A stretch of DNA of 64,000 nucleotides from Nocardiopsis eucommiae (GCA_018388625.1 CP074402.1:558001-622000); one strand, 5' to 3'; counted from the stretch's first letter, positions 35,132-44,762 are shown. Notes: generated by a model from the letters alone, not told the origin. Translations and numbers: made by a program.

Positions 35132-35234
35132 GAACCCGCCTCACCGTCGATGCCCATGGCTGCGGTGGAGGTGTGACGCGGATGACGTGGACGGCCGACG
35201 AGGAGTTGACGTGTGCGCCGCGGGCTGACCGCCG

Positions 35235-36465
35235 TCAGCGGACGGGGTGGGCCAGGCCCTCGCCGCCGACGCCGTTCTCCAGGCCGAGCCAGGCCGCCAT
35301 CTCCTCCAGCTGCGCCACCAGTTCGGGCATGGTGTCGGCGGGGGCGCCCTCCTCCAGGGTGATCTGGCGGGCGAGCAGGGTGCCCGAGGCGCGGTCCGCC
35401 TTGAGGTCCACCCGGGCCACGAGGTCGTCACCCAGCAGGAAGGGCAGCACGTAGTACCCGTGCACCCGCTTGGCGGCGGGCACGTAGATCTCCAGGCGGT
35501 AGCGGAACCCGAAGAGTTCCTGGGCGCGGTCGCGGGTCCACACCAGGGAGTCGAACGGGCTGAGCAGGGCGCGGGCGTCCACCCGGCGCGGGACGCGGGC
35601 GTCCCGGTGCAGGTAGGCGGGGCGCTCCCAGCCCTCCACGGTGACCGGGACCAGTTCCCCGGCGTCCACCAGGTCGGCCACGGCGGCACGGGACCCCGCG
35701 CCCTTGAGCCGGAAGTAGTCGCGCAGGTCGGGCTCGGTGGCGATGCCGTGCGCACGCGCGGCGATGGCGACCAGCTCGCGGTGCGCCTCCTCCGGGGTGG
35801 GGTGGGGAGCGCGTGCACCTCGGCGGGCAGGACGCGTTCGGGCAGGTCGTAGCGGCGTTCGAACTGGGTGTTGCGGCCGTTCGAGGTGAGGTCACCGATC
35901 CAGAACAGGTACTCCAGGCACCGTTTGATCTCGGACCAGTTCCAGCCCCAGTGGTCCTTGGCGCGCGGCACGTCGTGGGCCAGCGCCGCCTCCACCTCCC
36001 GGGCGGTGGCCGGACCGATCCGGGCCACCTCCTCGTACACCGCCCGGACCAGGTCGGGCTTGTCCTCGCGGATGCCGTTCATCCACCCCACGTTCCGCTG
36101 GGCCCGGTTGAGCTCCATCCGGTACCGCATGAGGCGGTGGGTGGCGGGCGGCACCAGGCTCGCCTCGTGCGCCCAGCACTCGACCAGCCGGGCCGGGCTG
36201 TCACCGACGCTCGTGGTGGTGGCCCGGTCCAGCAGGGCCGGGGAGTACGTGCCGATCCGGGCGAACACCGGCAGGTACTGGCTGCGGGCGAGCACGTTCA
36301 CGCTGTCGATCTGGAGCAGCCCCACCCGCCGGACCACGCGCGCCAGGTGCGCGAGGGTGGGGGTGGAGCCCGGCCGGGGTCGTGGAAGCCCTGGGCGGCC
36401 AGGGCGATCCGGCGGGCCTGCGGCAGTGAGATCTCCGCGTCGCGGCGGGGGTGTGGTGCGGCCAT
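35235..36465 (-). CDS. YcaQ/AlkX-type DNA glycosylase, winged-helix family (two frameshifts)
   Basis: About 410 residues after repair. The HTH_42/YcaQ family unhooks interstrand crosslinks and alkylated bases. The catalytic Q-x-D appears in [18 protein letters not shown], followed by [19 protein letters not shown] and [18 protein letters not shown], all usual landmarks; [20 protein letters not shown] is in the C-terminal part. Runs at 36359-36363 and 35804-35807 (+ strand) are each one base short. The ATG at 36465 gives the normal N-terminus [16 protein letters not shown]. Some relatives protect producers of DNA-damaging compounds, but no such cluster is visible here. Confidence 0.88.
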
Positions 36466-36508
36466 CTGGTCACCGTATCCGCAGCCGACGACGTTTCCGG
36501 GAAGGGAT

Positions 36509-38413
36509 TCAGCCCGTCCGGCGGTGCAGGTCGTCGAGCACGGACGGCCCCGGATCGGCGGGCGCGATCCACGGTCCGGGCAGCGACGGGTCCAGGACCC
36601 CCTCCTCCAGCCAGGTGTAGGAGTCGGCCATCAGGCGCCGGGCCAGCCTTCCGTCCAGCTCGTCGGTGTTGGACCACAGCCCCTCGAAGAGGGACTCGAC
36701 CCGCAGTCGGGACTGGCGGCAGAACACGTCGGCCACCTCCAGCGGCGTGGTGCCGCGTTCGGGGTGGGCGTCCGCGTCGGCGCGGGCGCGCACGACCACG
36801 GCACTCGTCGCGAAGAGCTCGGCGCCGACGTCCACCACGCGACCGAGGAACCCCTGCCTGGCCTCCAACCCTCCCCGCCAGCGGGCCATCCCGTGGAAGG
36901 TGGAGCGCGCCAGCCGACGCGAGGCCCGCTCCACGAAGCGCAGGTGCTCCGCGAGTGGGCCGAACTCCTCGAAGGCGGACGGCACCTGACCCCGGCCGAC
37001 CACCAGGGTCGGCAGCCACCGGGCGTAGAACCCGCCCGCCCTCGCTGCGGCGCGCGCCCTCCGGACCCGGCCGGCGTCGGGGTCGACGAGGTCCCCGGCC
37101 ACGGACAGGTGCGCGTCCACGGCCTCGCGGGCGATCAGGAGCCGCATGATCTCCGTGCTGCCCTCGAAGATCCGGTTGATCCGCAGGTCGCGGAGCAGCT
37201 GCTCGGCCGGCACGCCGCGCTCGCCCCGCGCCGCCTGGGATCCGGCGGTCTCGTATCCGCGTCCGCCGCGTACCTGGACCAGTTCGTCGGCGACCCGGTA
37301 GGCCATCTCCGACGTCCAGAGCTTGGCCAGGGCCGCCTCCACCCGGATGTCGTGGCGCCCGTCGTCTGCCATCCGCCCGGTCAGGTCGAGCACGGACTCC
37401 ATGGCGTACGTCGTGGCCGTGATGAAGGACAGTTTCCTGGCGACCTCCTCGTGCCGACCCACCGGCTCACCCCACTGGACGCGCTCACGTGCCCACTGAC
37501 GGGCGATCCCGGTCGCCCACTTGCCCGCGCCCACACAGAGGGCGGGCAGGGACAGGCGTCCGGTGTCGAGCGTGGACAGCGCGATGCGCAGCCCCGGCCC
37601 TCCGCGCCGATCCGCTGGGCGGCGGGCACCCGCACCCCGTGCAGGCGGGTGACCCCGTTCTCCAGGCCCTTCAGTCCCATGAAGCGGTTGCGGTGCTCCA
37701 CGGTGACGCCGGGGGAGTCGCCCTCCACCACGAACGCGGTGATCCCGCCGGGGGGCGGGCCCCTCGGGCACCCGCGCCAGCACGAGGAGGAGCTCGGCCA
37801 CCACACCGTTGGTGGTCCACAGCTTGACCCCGTCCAGCAGGTACGCCGCACCGTCGTCCGTGGGCGTGGCCCTGGTGCGCAGCCGTGCCGGGTCGCTGCC
37901 CACGTCGGGTTCGGTGAGCAGGAAGGCGCTGACGGCCCCTTCGGCGCACCGGGGCAGGTAGGCGCGGCGCTGTTCCTCGGTGCCGAACCGGTGGACCGGC
38001 TGGGGGACCCCGATGGACTGGTGGGCGGAGAGCAGGGCGGCGATCGCCGGGCAGACGGAGCCGACCAGGGTCAGGGCGTGGTCGTAGTGGTACTGCGAGA
38101 GGCCGAGCCCGCCGTAGCGGGTGGGGATCCTCATGCCGAACGCGCCGATCCCGCGCAGGGCCGCGACGGTCTCGTCGGGGACGCGCTCCTCCAGCTCGAC
38201 GCGCGGGGCGTCGACGCCCGCGCACACCTCACGCAGTCGGGCGAGGAAAGCCTCCGCGCGCCGTGTCGCGGATGCGTCCGGGTACGGGGGATCGACCAGG
38301 TCCAGGCGCAGGCGGCCCAGGTAGAGCTCCCTGGCGAAGCCCGGCCGCTTCCCTCCGCCCTGTCTGGCGCGTTCGGCCTCCCGCCGGGCCTCGCGGGGAT
38401 CGTCCGTCGACAT
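36509..38413 (-). CDS. Acyl-CoA dehydrogenase with C-terminal extension (three frameshifts)
   Basis: About 635 residues. AFLLTEPDVGSDPARL is the first signature, and the catalytic glutamate region is INRIFEGSTEIMRLLI; LVQVRGGRGYETAGSQ lies between. The N-terminal domain and the roughly 150-residue C-terminal helical extension match large actinobacterial FadE-type enzymes. A middle stretch is out of frame; adding bases to runs at 37760-37763, 37750-37755 and 37592-37595 (+ strand) restores GGITAFVVEGDSPGVTVEH and GRGLRIALSTLDTGRL. Substrate unknown. The ATG at 38413 has only a weak ribosome site. Confidence 0.87.
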   Translation of the reverse strand: MSTDDPREARREAERARQGGGKRPGFARELYLGRLRLDLVDPPYPDASATRRAEAFLARLREVCAGVDAPRVELEERVPDETVAALRGIGAFGMRIPTRYGGLGLSQYHYDHALTLVGSVCPAIAALLSAHQSIGVPQPVHRFGTEEQRRAYLPRCAEGAVSAFLLTEPDVGSDPARLRTRATPTDDGAAYLLDGVKLWTTNGVVAELLLVLARVPEGPAPRRDHRVRGGGRLPRRHRGAPQPLHGTEGPGERGHPPARGAGARRPADRRGGPGLRIALSTLDTGRLSLPALCVGAGKWATGIARQWARERVQWGEPVGRHEEVARKLSFITATTYAMESVLDLTGRMADDGRHDIRVEAALAKLWTSEMAYRVADELVQVRGGRGYETAGSQAARGERGVPAEQLLRDLRINRIFEGSTEIMRLLIAREAVDAHLSVAGDLVDPDAGRVRRARAAARAGGFYARWLPTLVVGRGQVPSAFEEFGPLAEHLRFVERASRRLARSTFHGMARWRGGLEARQGFLGRVVDVGAELFATSAVVVRARADADAHPERGTTPLEVADVFCRQSRLRVESLFEGLWSNTDELDGRLARRLMADSYTWLEEGVLDPSLPGPWIAPADPGPSVLDDLHRRTG

Positions 38414-38610
38414 GACACGTTCACCTCACCTGGAGGGAGGGTCCCTGTGGCCTCTCCCACAGGCCTACCCGAAGGGTGCGGGTCCGATACCCATGAGGGC
38501 CCCGGTACCCGGGGGCGGGAAAAACCTTGCGCACGATGCGAACCGTTCGAGGGGCGTGGCCGTCCAACGAAGCGCGACGGAAACCAACCGAGCTCATGCC
38601 GGGAGTCGCC

Positions 38611-38645
38611 GAACCCCGGTGCGGAGGACGGCCGCACCGGGGTTC
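38611..38645. terminator. Strong terminator-like hairpin without an annotated gene
   Basis: GAACCCCGGTGCGG pairs perfectly with CCGCACCGGGGTTC, seven-base loop. Both flanking genes start facing away from it, so it should belong to some other transcript. Confidence 0.6.
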
Positions 38646-38711
38646 CTCGTGTCCGCACCCGCCGGATGCGCGAGTCCGGCCAGGTCGGAGCGGTCCGTCG
38701 GCGCGATCCTC

Positions 38712-38717
38712 TAGCCT
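38712..38717 (+). promoter_or_regulatory. -10 box of the exonuclease III gene (leaderless)
   Basis: TAGCCT lies six bases before the GTG at 38724; no ribosome site. Confidence 0.5.
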
Positions 38718-38723
38718 TTGGCT

Positions 38724-39548
38724 GTGCGTATCGCGACATGGAATGTGAACAGTGCCCGGGCCAGGGCCGAGCGGATCGGTGACTGGCTCGACCGGAGCGA
38801 CATCGACGTCCTCGCCATCCAGGAGACCAAGGCCCGCGACGACCAGTTCCCCGCCTCGGTCCTCACCGACCGCGGGTACGAGGTGGCCCACCACGGCCTC
38901 TCGCAGTGGAACGGCGTCGCGATCGCCTCGCGCGTGGGGTTGGAGGACGTCCGGATCGGCTTCCCCGGCCAGCCCGGCTACGGCGACCCCGAGGAGCGTG
39001 AGGCCCGCGCCATCGGCGCCACCTGCGGCGGCGTCCAGGTGTGGAGCCTGTACGTGCCCAACGGGCGGGAGGTCGACCACCCCCACTACGCGTACAAGCT
39101 GCGCTGGCTGGAGGCCCTGCGCGAGGCGGGCGCCGCGCGTCTGGCCGAGGACCCCGAGGCGCAGATCGCCTACGTCGGTGACTTCAACATCGCCCCGCAG
39201 GACGACGACGTGTGGGACATGGCCGCCTTCGAGGGGCTCACCCACGTCACCGAACCCGAGCGCACCGCCTTCACCCGGCTGGTCGACGCCGGGTTCTCCG
39301 AGGTCGTGCGGGAGTACACGCCCGGACCCGGCGTCTACACCTACTGGGACTACAAGGCGCTGTCCTTCCCCAAGCGCAAGGGCATGCGCATCGACTTCGT
39401 GCTCGCCTCGCCCGCGCTGCGGGCGCGGGTGACCGGTGCGAGCATCGACCGCGAGGAGCGCAAGGGCAAGGGCGCCTCCGACCACGCCCCCGTCATCGTC
39501 GCCCTCGACGGTGCCGACAGCCAGCCGGTCGACCGGCCCAAGAAGTGA
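38724..39548 (+). CDS. xth: Exodeoxyribonuclease III
   Basis: 274 residues. The Mg-dependent AP endonuclease and 3'-5' exonuclease acts in base excision repair. VRIATWNVNSARAR, LAIQETKARDDQFP, YVGDFNIAPQDDDVW and the closing GASDHAPVIVAL give the asparagine, glutamate, aspartates and catalytic histidine of the family. I start at GTG 38724, giving the usual (M)RIATWN N-terminus; a TTG two codons upstream is possible. TAGCCT six bases before suggests a leaderless message. The ribokinase gene follows after a few bases and may be cotranscribed. Confidence 0.92.
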   Translation: MRIATWNVNSARARAERIGDWLDRSDIDVLAIQETKARDDQFPASVLTDRGYEVAHHGLSQWNGVAIASRVGLEDVRIGFPGQPGYGDPEEREARAIGATCGGVQVWSLYVPNGREVDHPHYAYKLRWLEALREAGAARLAEDPEAQIAYVGDFNIAPQDDDVWDMAAFEGLTHVTEPERTAFTRLVDAGFSEVVREYTPGPGVYTYWDYKALSFPKRKGMRIDFVLASPALRARVTGASIDREERKGKGASDHAPVIVALDGADSQPVDRPKK

Positions 39549-39555
39549 CCTGGGA

Positions 39556-40479
39556 ATGAACAGAGAAGTGGGTAACGAAGTGAGCGCCGTGCCGCGCCTC
39601 GCCGTCCTCGGCAGCGTCAACATGGACCTGGTGGCCTACGTGGACACGGTCCCGGGTGGCGGCGAGACCGTCACCGGCACGGACTTCCGCCAGGTCCCCG
39701 GGGGCAAGGGCGCCAACCAGGCGGTGGCCGCCGCGCGGGCCGGGGCCGAGGTCGCCTTCCTCGGGGCCGTCGGAGACGACGCCTTCGGCGCCGAACTGCG
39801 CGCCAACCTGGTCTCCCACAGGATCGACGCCTCCGGTCTGCGCACCGTCCCGGGGGTGTCCGGGGTCGCGCACATCGCGGTGGACGGCCGGGGCGGCAAC
39901 CGGATCATCGTGGTGCCGGGCGCCAACGCGGCGGCCGGAGCGGTCGACGGCGACGAGGCGCGGGTGGCCGGTGCCGCCGCGCTGCTGCTCCAGCTGGAGC
40001 TGCCGATGGAGGCCGTGGTCGCCGGGGCGCGGCTGGGCCGGGGCCTGGGCGTGCCGGTCTACCTGACGCCCGCCCCCGCGCGGGATCTCCCGGACGAGCT
40101 CCTGGCCAACGTGGACGTGCTCGTGCCCAACCAGCACGAGGCGGCCGCCATCACCGGGCACACCGAACCGCGCGCCGCGCTGGCGGCGCTGCTGGAGTGG
40201 GTGCCCGAGGTGCTGTTGACGCTGGGCGAGGACGGCTCGCTGTTCGGGCGTCGGGGCGAGGAGCCGGTGCACGTTCCGGCGCGTCAGGTGGAGGCCGTGG
40301 ACACCACGGCGGCCGGTGACACGTTCTGCGGCTCGTTCGCCGTGGCCCGGGCCGAGGGCCGCTCGGCGCGGGAGGCGATGGAGTTCGCCGCGGCCGCCGC
40401 CGCGATCTCCGTGGGACGGCACGGAGCCAGTTCGTCGATGGCCTCGCGGGACGAGGTGGAGGCCCTGCTCAGGGGCTGA
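39556..40479 (+). CDS. rbsK: Ribokinase (PfkB family)
   Basis: 307 residues. It phosphorylates D-ribose at O5. LGSVNMDLVAYVDTVPGGGE and PGGKGANQAVAAARAG form the sugar site, and VDTTAAGDTFCGSFAVA contains the anion hole and catalytic aspartate, the same DTTAAGDTF as in E. coli RbsK. The start is uncertain: ATG 39556 gives an extra leader, while GTG 39580 gives a start closer to family norm; neither has a good ribosome site. No ribose transporter is adjacent. A bidirectional terminator follows. Confidence 0.88.
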   Translation: MNREVGNEVSAVPRLAVLGSVNMDLVAYVDTVPGGGETVTGTDFRQVPGGKGANQAVAAARAGAEVAFLGAVGDDAFGAELRANLVSHRIDASGLRTVPGVSGVAHIAVDGRGGNRIIVVPGANAAAGAVDGDEARVAGAAALLLQLELPMEAVVAGARLGRGLGVPVYLTPAPARDLPDELLANVDVLVPNQHEAAAITGHTEPRAALAALLEWVPEVLLTLGEDGSLFGRRGEEPVHVPARQVEAVDTTAAGDTFCGSFAVARAEGRSAREAMEFAAAAAAISVGRHGASSSMASRDEVEALLRG

Positions 40480-40536
40480 GCGCGGTGACGCTCCTGCGGC
40501 CGGGCCCCGACCGGGGCGCCGGGCGGGAGCGCGCGG

Positions 40537-40582
40537 GATCGGGCACACCCCCTGGCCACGGAGGTCAGGGGTGTGCCCGATC
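40537..40582. terminator. Bidirectional terminator between ribokinase and YceI genes
   Basis: GATCGGGCACACCCC pairs perfectly with GGGGTGTGCCCGATC (15 bp). The right arm overlaps the last codons of the YceI gene. Confidence 0.85.
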
Positions 40583-41165
40583 TGCTTCAGGAACGGCGCG
40601 GGGTCCTGGTCCTGGAGACGGACCTCCAGCACGATGTCCACGGTGTCCCCGACGAGACGGCCGCCCCAGGGCACGGGCCCGCCGTCGCCCACCCCGAAGT
40701 CGGACAGGCTGATCCTGGTCGTGGCGGAGAAGAAGTGGCCGTACGTGTCCTCGGGTGAGGCATAGTCGGGGGCCTCGCCCACCCACGCGCCGTCGAGGAC
40801 GACGGGGAGCGCCGTGCCGTGGAGGGTGAGGTCGCCGTGCAGGCGGAAGGAGTTCCGCTTCCTGCCGGGCTCCAGGCGGGTCGAGGTGAAGCGGATCTCC
40901 GGGTGGCGCTCGACGTCGAGGAAGTCGGCGGAGCGCAGGTGGGCGTCCCGGGCGTCGACACCGGTGTTGACGCTGTCCGACGCGATCACGACCTCCACCG
41001 AGGAGCGGGCGGGGTCCTCCGTCACGTGGACCCGCCCCCGGCCCTGCCGAAGGTGCCCTGGACCCGGCCGAAGCGCAGGTAGTGGGCGACGAAGATCAGG
41101 CTGGAGTGCAGCGGGTCGAGGTGCCAGGTACCGGTGCGCGGGCCGAACTCGGGGATGGATGTCAT
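40565..41165 (-). CDS. YceI family lipocalin-like protein (two frameshifts)
   Basis: About 200 residues. GTWHLDPLHSSLIFVAHYL, ARDAHLRSADFLDVERHPEI and FRLHGDLTLHGTALPVVLD are standard YceI landmarks; the fold is a beta barrel that binds isoprenoid-like lipids. There is no signal peptide, so it is cytoplasmic like many actinobacterial copies. Runs at 41035-41039 and 40568-40571 (+ strand) are one base short; the second restores the end FLKQIGHTP at 40565. The ATG at 41165 has GAGGGA at a good distance. A small palindrome GACA-TT-TGTC lies upstream near 41190. Confidence 0.85.
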
Positions 41166-41374
41166 GGGCGCTAACTCCCTCTGTGTCCGGTATGAGACAT
41201 TTGTCCACTTACTGTAGGTCCGATGCCCGACCAGATCCCCTGGTTCGCCTCTGACCTGCGAAGAGACTTTCGACTCGCCGTTCGCAAGCCCCGTGACGCG
41301 GCTTTCCGACCGGACACGCGAAGGAGGGCCGGAGCCCGTGGCCCCGACCCTCCCGACGTACGCGCGCCGACGCG

Positions 41375-43120
41375 CTACATGTGCTCGGGCGACTCCACAC
41401 CGAGCAGGTCCAGGCCCTGGACCAGCACCCGCAGCGCCACGGACACCAGCGCCAGCCGCGACTCACGTTCGGCGTCGGTCGACGCCGTCAGCACCGGGCA
41501 GTGCTCGTAGAAGGCGGTGAGCGTCTGCGCCAGCTCGAACAGGTACGTGGACAGGCGGTGCGGCTGGAGGTGGTCGCCCACCTGCTCCACCACCGCGCCG
41601 AAGCCGAGCAGCTTGAGCGCGAGGTCGCGCTCGGAGCCCTCGGAGACGGTGATCGCGCCGTCGACGGCCCGGGGGTCCACCCCGCCCTTGCGGAAGATGG
41701 AGCGGATCCGGGCCTGCGCGTACTGGATGTACGGACCGGTGTTCCCGGTCAGCGCCAGCATGCGGTCGAAGTCGAACACGTACTCGGTGTCGTGCGAGAC
41801 CGACAGGTCCGCGTACTTCACCGCGCCGATGCCGACCTTGCGGGCGATCTCCGCCTGGCTCTCGGCGTCCAGGTCGGGGCGGTTCTCCGCGACCACGGCC
41901 GCGGCCCGCTCGATCGCCTCGTCGAGCAGCTGCACGAGCCGGACCGGGGCGCCGCTGCGGGTACGCAGGATCTTGCCGTCCGGGCCCAGCACGTTGCCGA
42001 TCTGCACGTGCGTGGTCTCGACGCGGTCCGGCAGCCACCCGGCCTTGCGGGCGGTGGCCCAGACCATCTTGAAGTGCATGGCCTGCGGGGCGCCGACCAC
42101 GTACAGGATGCGGTCGGCCTTGAGGTCGTCCACCCGGTACCGGACGGTCGCCAGGTCCGTGGTCGCGTAGCCGTAGCCGCCGTCGCTCTTGCGGACGATC
42201 AGCGGGACCGGCTTGTCCTCGCGGCCGGTGAAGCCCTCCAGGAACACGCACAGGGCGCCGTCGCTGATCTCCGCGATGCCCTTGGACTCCAGCTCGTCGC
42301 ACACGTCCGCGAGCATCGCGTTGTAGCTGCTCTCGCCGGCGAGGTGGTCGTCGGTGAGGGTGACGCCCAGCTTGGCGTAGACCTTGTTGAAGTAGATCCG
42401 GGACAGGCCCACCAGCTCGCGCCACAGACGCAGCGTCTCCTCGTCGCCGCCCTGGAGGGCGACCACCCGGCGGCGCGCACGGGCGGCGAAGTCGTCCGGT
42501 CCCTCGCCCGAGGAGTCGAACTTCGTCCGGGCCGCCTGGTAGAAGGCGTTGGGGTCCGTGGTGAGGAGGTCGGCCTCCTCGGAGTCCTCCCCGGCCTCCA
42601 GCAGGTGCTCGATGAGCATGCCGAAGGGGGTGCCCCAGTCACCGATGTGGTTCTGTCGGATGACGTGGTGGCCCAGGAACTCCAGCGTGCGGGCCAGGGA
42701 GTCGCCCACCACGGTGGTGCGCAGGTGCCCGACGTGCATCTCCTTGGCCACGTTGGGCGCGGAGTAGTCGAGCGGGATGTTCAGGCGCTCCTGGACCGGA
42801 ACGCCCACGCGCGGGTCGTCGAGGAGCTGGCGCGTCTGGTCCGCGATCCAGTCCTCGCGCAGCGTGAGGTTGATGAAGCCCGGCCCGCTGACCTCGATGT
42901 CTCTGCACACGTCAGCGACGTCGAGGTGCTCCATGATCGCCGCGGAGACCTCGCGGGGCTTGCGGCCCAGGCGCTTGGCGAGCGCGAGTGCGGCGTTCGC
43001 CTGGTAGTCGGCGAACTGGGACGGACGGACGACGGGATCGGTGTCGGCGTACTCGGGGCCGAAGGCGGCGCCGAGGGCGGACTGGACCCGTCGCGAGAGT
43101 ACTTCCTGCGGGTCGGCCAT
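41375..43120 (-). CDS. argS: Arginyl-tRNA synthetase
   Basis: 581 residues, uninterrupted, normal for ArgRS. The class I HIGH motif appears as HVGH in SAPNVAKEMHVGHLRTTVVG, preceded by the ArgRS-specific N-terminal Add1 domain. GNTGPYIQYAQARIRSI is the usual KMSKS-replacing region, and the end LLGVESPEHM is the standard tRNA-contacting C-terminus. The protein charges tRNA-Arg and should be essential. TACCCT seven bases before the ATG, with no ribosome site, suggests a leaderless message. Confidence 0.96.
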   Translation of the reverse strand: MADPQEVLSRRVQSALGAAFGPEYADTDPVVRPSQFADYQANAALALAKRLGRKPREVSAAIMEHLDVADVCRDIEVSGPGFINLTLREDWIADQTRQLLDDPRVGVPVQERLNIPLDYSAPNVAKEMHVGHLRTTVVGDSLARTLEFLGHHVIRQNHIGDWGTPFGMLIEHLLEAGEDSEEADLLTTDPNAFYQAARTKFDSSGEGPDDFAARARRRVVALQGGDEETLRLWRELVGLSRIYFNKVYAKLGVTLTDDHLAGESSYNAMLADVCDELESKGIAEISDGALCVFLEGFTGREDKPVPLIVRKSDGGYGYATTDLATVRYRVDDLKADRILYVVGAPQAMHFKMVWATARKAGWLPDRVETTHVQIGNVLGPDGKILRTRSGAPVRLVQLLDEAIERAAAVVAENRPDLDAESQAEIARKVGIGAVKYADLSVSHDTEYVFDFDRMLALTGNTGPYIQYAQARIRSIFRKGGVDPRAVDGAITVSEGSERDLALKLLGFGAVVEQVGDHLQPHRLSTYLFELAQTLTAFYEHCPVLTASTDAERESRLALVSVALRVLVQGLDLLGVESPEHM

Positions 43121-43127
43121 GCCCCTA

Positions 43128-43133
43128 AGGGTA
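43128..43133 (-). promoter_or_regulatory. -10 box of argS (leaderless)
   Basis: TACCCT on the minus strand, seven bases before the ATG at 43120. Confidence 0.45.
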
Positions 43134-43206
43134 CCGACCGCCTATCCCCCTCCCGACAGGTTTCAAACGGTCCTCCCGGCCGCCGATACGCCGGGGCCCC
43201 GCCGGA

Positions 43207-43212
43207 TACGCT
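43207..43212 (+). promoter_or_regulatory. -10 box of the tyrosine phosphatase-like gene (leaderless)
   Basis: TACGCT lies seven bases before the ATG at 43220; no Shine-Dalgarno sequence. Confidence 0.5.
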
Positions 43213-43219
43213 CCCCTCC

Positions 43220-43660
43220 ATGAGTGAAGCCTGGAACCCCGAAGCCCCCGGTGTGCTGAGACTGCCCTCGGGCCGCCTGGTCCGTGGCAGGGGCCTCGGC
43301 TACCCGCTGCCCCAGGGCCCGACGCCCGGGTTCGGGGTGTACCTGCTGGAGCACGAACCTCCGGCCTTCACGTGGCCCGGCCGCTGGGTGCGCTGGCCGG
43401 ACTTCGGCCTGCCCGCCGACGACGCGGACGCCCTGGCGGGGTTCCGCGAGGCCCTGGAACGCGCGGACGGGGAACGGGTGGAGCTGGCCTGCCTGGGCGG
43501 GCGCGGCCGGACCGGGACCGCGCTCTCCTGCCTCGCCGTGCTGGACGGGGTGCCCGCCGAGGAGGCCGTGGCCCACGTACGCGAGCACTACTCGTCGCAC
43601 GCGGTGGAGACCCCCGAGCAGGAGGCCTACGTGCGGGCCTTCGGGGACGCCCGCGACTGA
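43220..43660 (+). CDS. Protein-tyrosine phosphatase-like protein
   Basis: 146 residues. ELACLGGRGRTGTALSC is a Cx5R phosphatase loop with nucleophile C91 and R97. The histidine that normally precedes the cysteine is replaced by alanine, which may alter the pKa of the cysteine. WVRWPDFGLPADDADALAGF fits the WPD-type acid loop region, with an aspartate in the expected place. Actinobacterial relatives are annotated as protein phosphatases of unknown target. It is divergent from argS with only about 100 bases between. Confidence 0.75.
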   Translation: MSEAWNPEAPGVLRLPSGRLVRGRGLGYPLPQGPTPGFGVYLLEHEPPAFTWPGRWVRWPDFGLPADDADALAGFREALERADGERVELACLGGRGRTGTALSCLAVLDGVPAEEAVAHVREHYSSHAVETPEQEAYVRAFGDARD

Positions 43661-43685
43661 GCCGGGCACGTCCGCCCCGTCCGGA

Positions 43686-44762
43686 TCAGCGTTCCTCGGA
43701 ACGGCGGTGGAGCCAGTGCGCGGAGCGGTGGGGCACCCGACGGCGGATCTGGTCACCGATCCGCCCGCCCGCCAGGTCGTGGGCGAGCCGACAGGCCTGC
43801 GCGATGCCCTCCGGGTGGCTGTCCCCGTGCGCGATGACCACGGTGCCGTTCAGGCCCAGCAGGGCGGCGCCGCCGTAGGTCTCGCTGTCGAACCGTTCCC
43901 GCAGTCTGCGCAGGGCGCCGCGCTGGAGCACCGCCCCCGCCTTGGCCATGGTGGAGGAGGTCAGGGCGTCCCGGACGGCGTCCATCGTGAAGGCGGCGGT
44001 CCCCTCGATGGTCTTGAGCGCCACGTTGCCGGTGTGGCCGTCGGTGACCACCACGTCCACCCGGCCGAGCATGAGGTCGTGGCCCTCGATGTTGCCCCGG
44101 AAGTCCATGGACTCGGATCCCTCGGCGGCCAGCAGTTCGCTGGCCCTGCGGATCAGCTTGTTGCCCTTGCCCGGTTCGGAACCGATGTTGAGCACGCCCA
44201 CGCGGGGCCGCTCCACCCCGAAGGCGGTCTGCGCGTAGGCGCACCCCAGGTGCGCGAACTGGACCAGCATCTCCGGTTTGGCGTCGGCGTTGGCTCCGGC
44301 GTCCACCATGATCGTCGGCACCGGTCCGGTCGGCAGGGTCACCGCCAGGGCCGGGCGCAGCACCCCGGGCTGGGTCCGCAGCCGCACCGTGGAGGTGGCC
44401 ACGATCCCGCCGGTCGAGCCCGCCGAGACCAGCGCGTCCGCGTCGCCCCGACGGATCAGGCGGCAGGCGACCGCGGCGCTGGAGCGCGGGCGCCGCCAGC
44501 TGGCCAGGGCCCCCTCATCCATGGCGAGGGTGTCCTCGGCGTGCACCACCGGGACGTCGCGCAGGGCGCCCTCCTCGGCGAGCTGGGCGGCGATCTCGGT
44601 CCGGCGTCCCACGAGCAGGACCCGGAGGCCCAGTTCCCGGACGGCCCTGACGGCGCCGCGCACGACCTCCCCGGGGGCGTTGTCGCCGCCCATGGCGTCC
44701 ACCGCGATGATCGGCGGTGACGTACGCGGTACCGGTGCGTCCGCGTCGGATGTGCCAGTCAC
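43686..44762 (-). CDS. plsX: PlsX-type phosphate acyltransferase
   Basis: 358 residues. PlsX makes acyl-phosphate from acyl-ACP for phospholipid synthesis. The N-terminal IIAVDAMGGDNAPGEVVRGA is diagnostic, with VSAGSTGGIVATSTV, GVLNIGSEPGKGNKL, VVTDGHTGNVALK and GLNGTVVIAHGDS following. I start at GTG 44762, which has GAGGAA at a good distance, rather than at the open upstream frame. The usual partners (rpmF, acpP, rnc) are not adjacent, so this may be a relocated or extra copy. Confidence 0.93.
   Translation of the reverse strand: MTGTSDADAPVPRTSPPIIAVDAMGGDNAPGEVVRGAVRAVRELGLRVLLVGRRTEIAAQLAEEGALRDVPVVHAEDTLAMDEGALASWRRPRSSAAVACRLIRRGDADALVSAGSTGGIVATSTVRLRTQPGVLRPALAVTLPTGPVPTIMVDAGANADAKPEMLVQFAHLGCAYAQTAFGVERPRVGVLNIGSEPGKGNKLIRRASELLAAEGSESMDFRGNIEGHDLMLGRVDVVVTDGHTGNVALKTIEGTAAFTMDAVRDALTSSTMAKAGAVLQRGALRRLRERFDSETYGGAALLGLNGTVVIAHGDSHPEGIAQACRLAHDLAGGRIGDQIRRRVPHRSAHWLHRRSEER

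Larger units (their letters stand above)
38414..38723. other. Divergent intergenic region holding an orphan hairpin
   Basis: 310 bases between two divergent starts. It contains CGAAC-C-GTTCG near 38539 and a strong hairpin at 38611-38645, but no protein gene I can support. Confidence 0.5.

Noticed and set aside
38539..38549. CGAAC-C-GTTCG as a third copy of the acyl-CoA operator
   Set aside because: Only five-base arms and a one-base centre, compared with AACCGAA-N5-TTCGGTT; this is not the same site.
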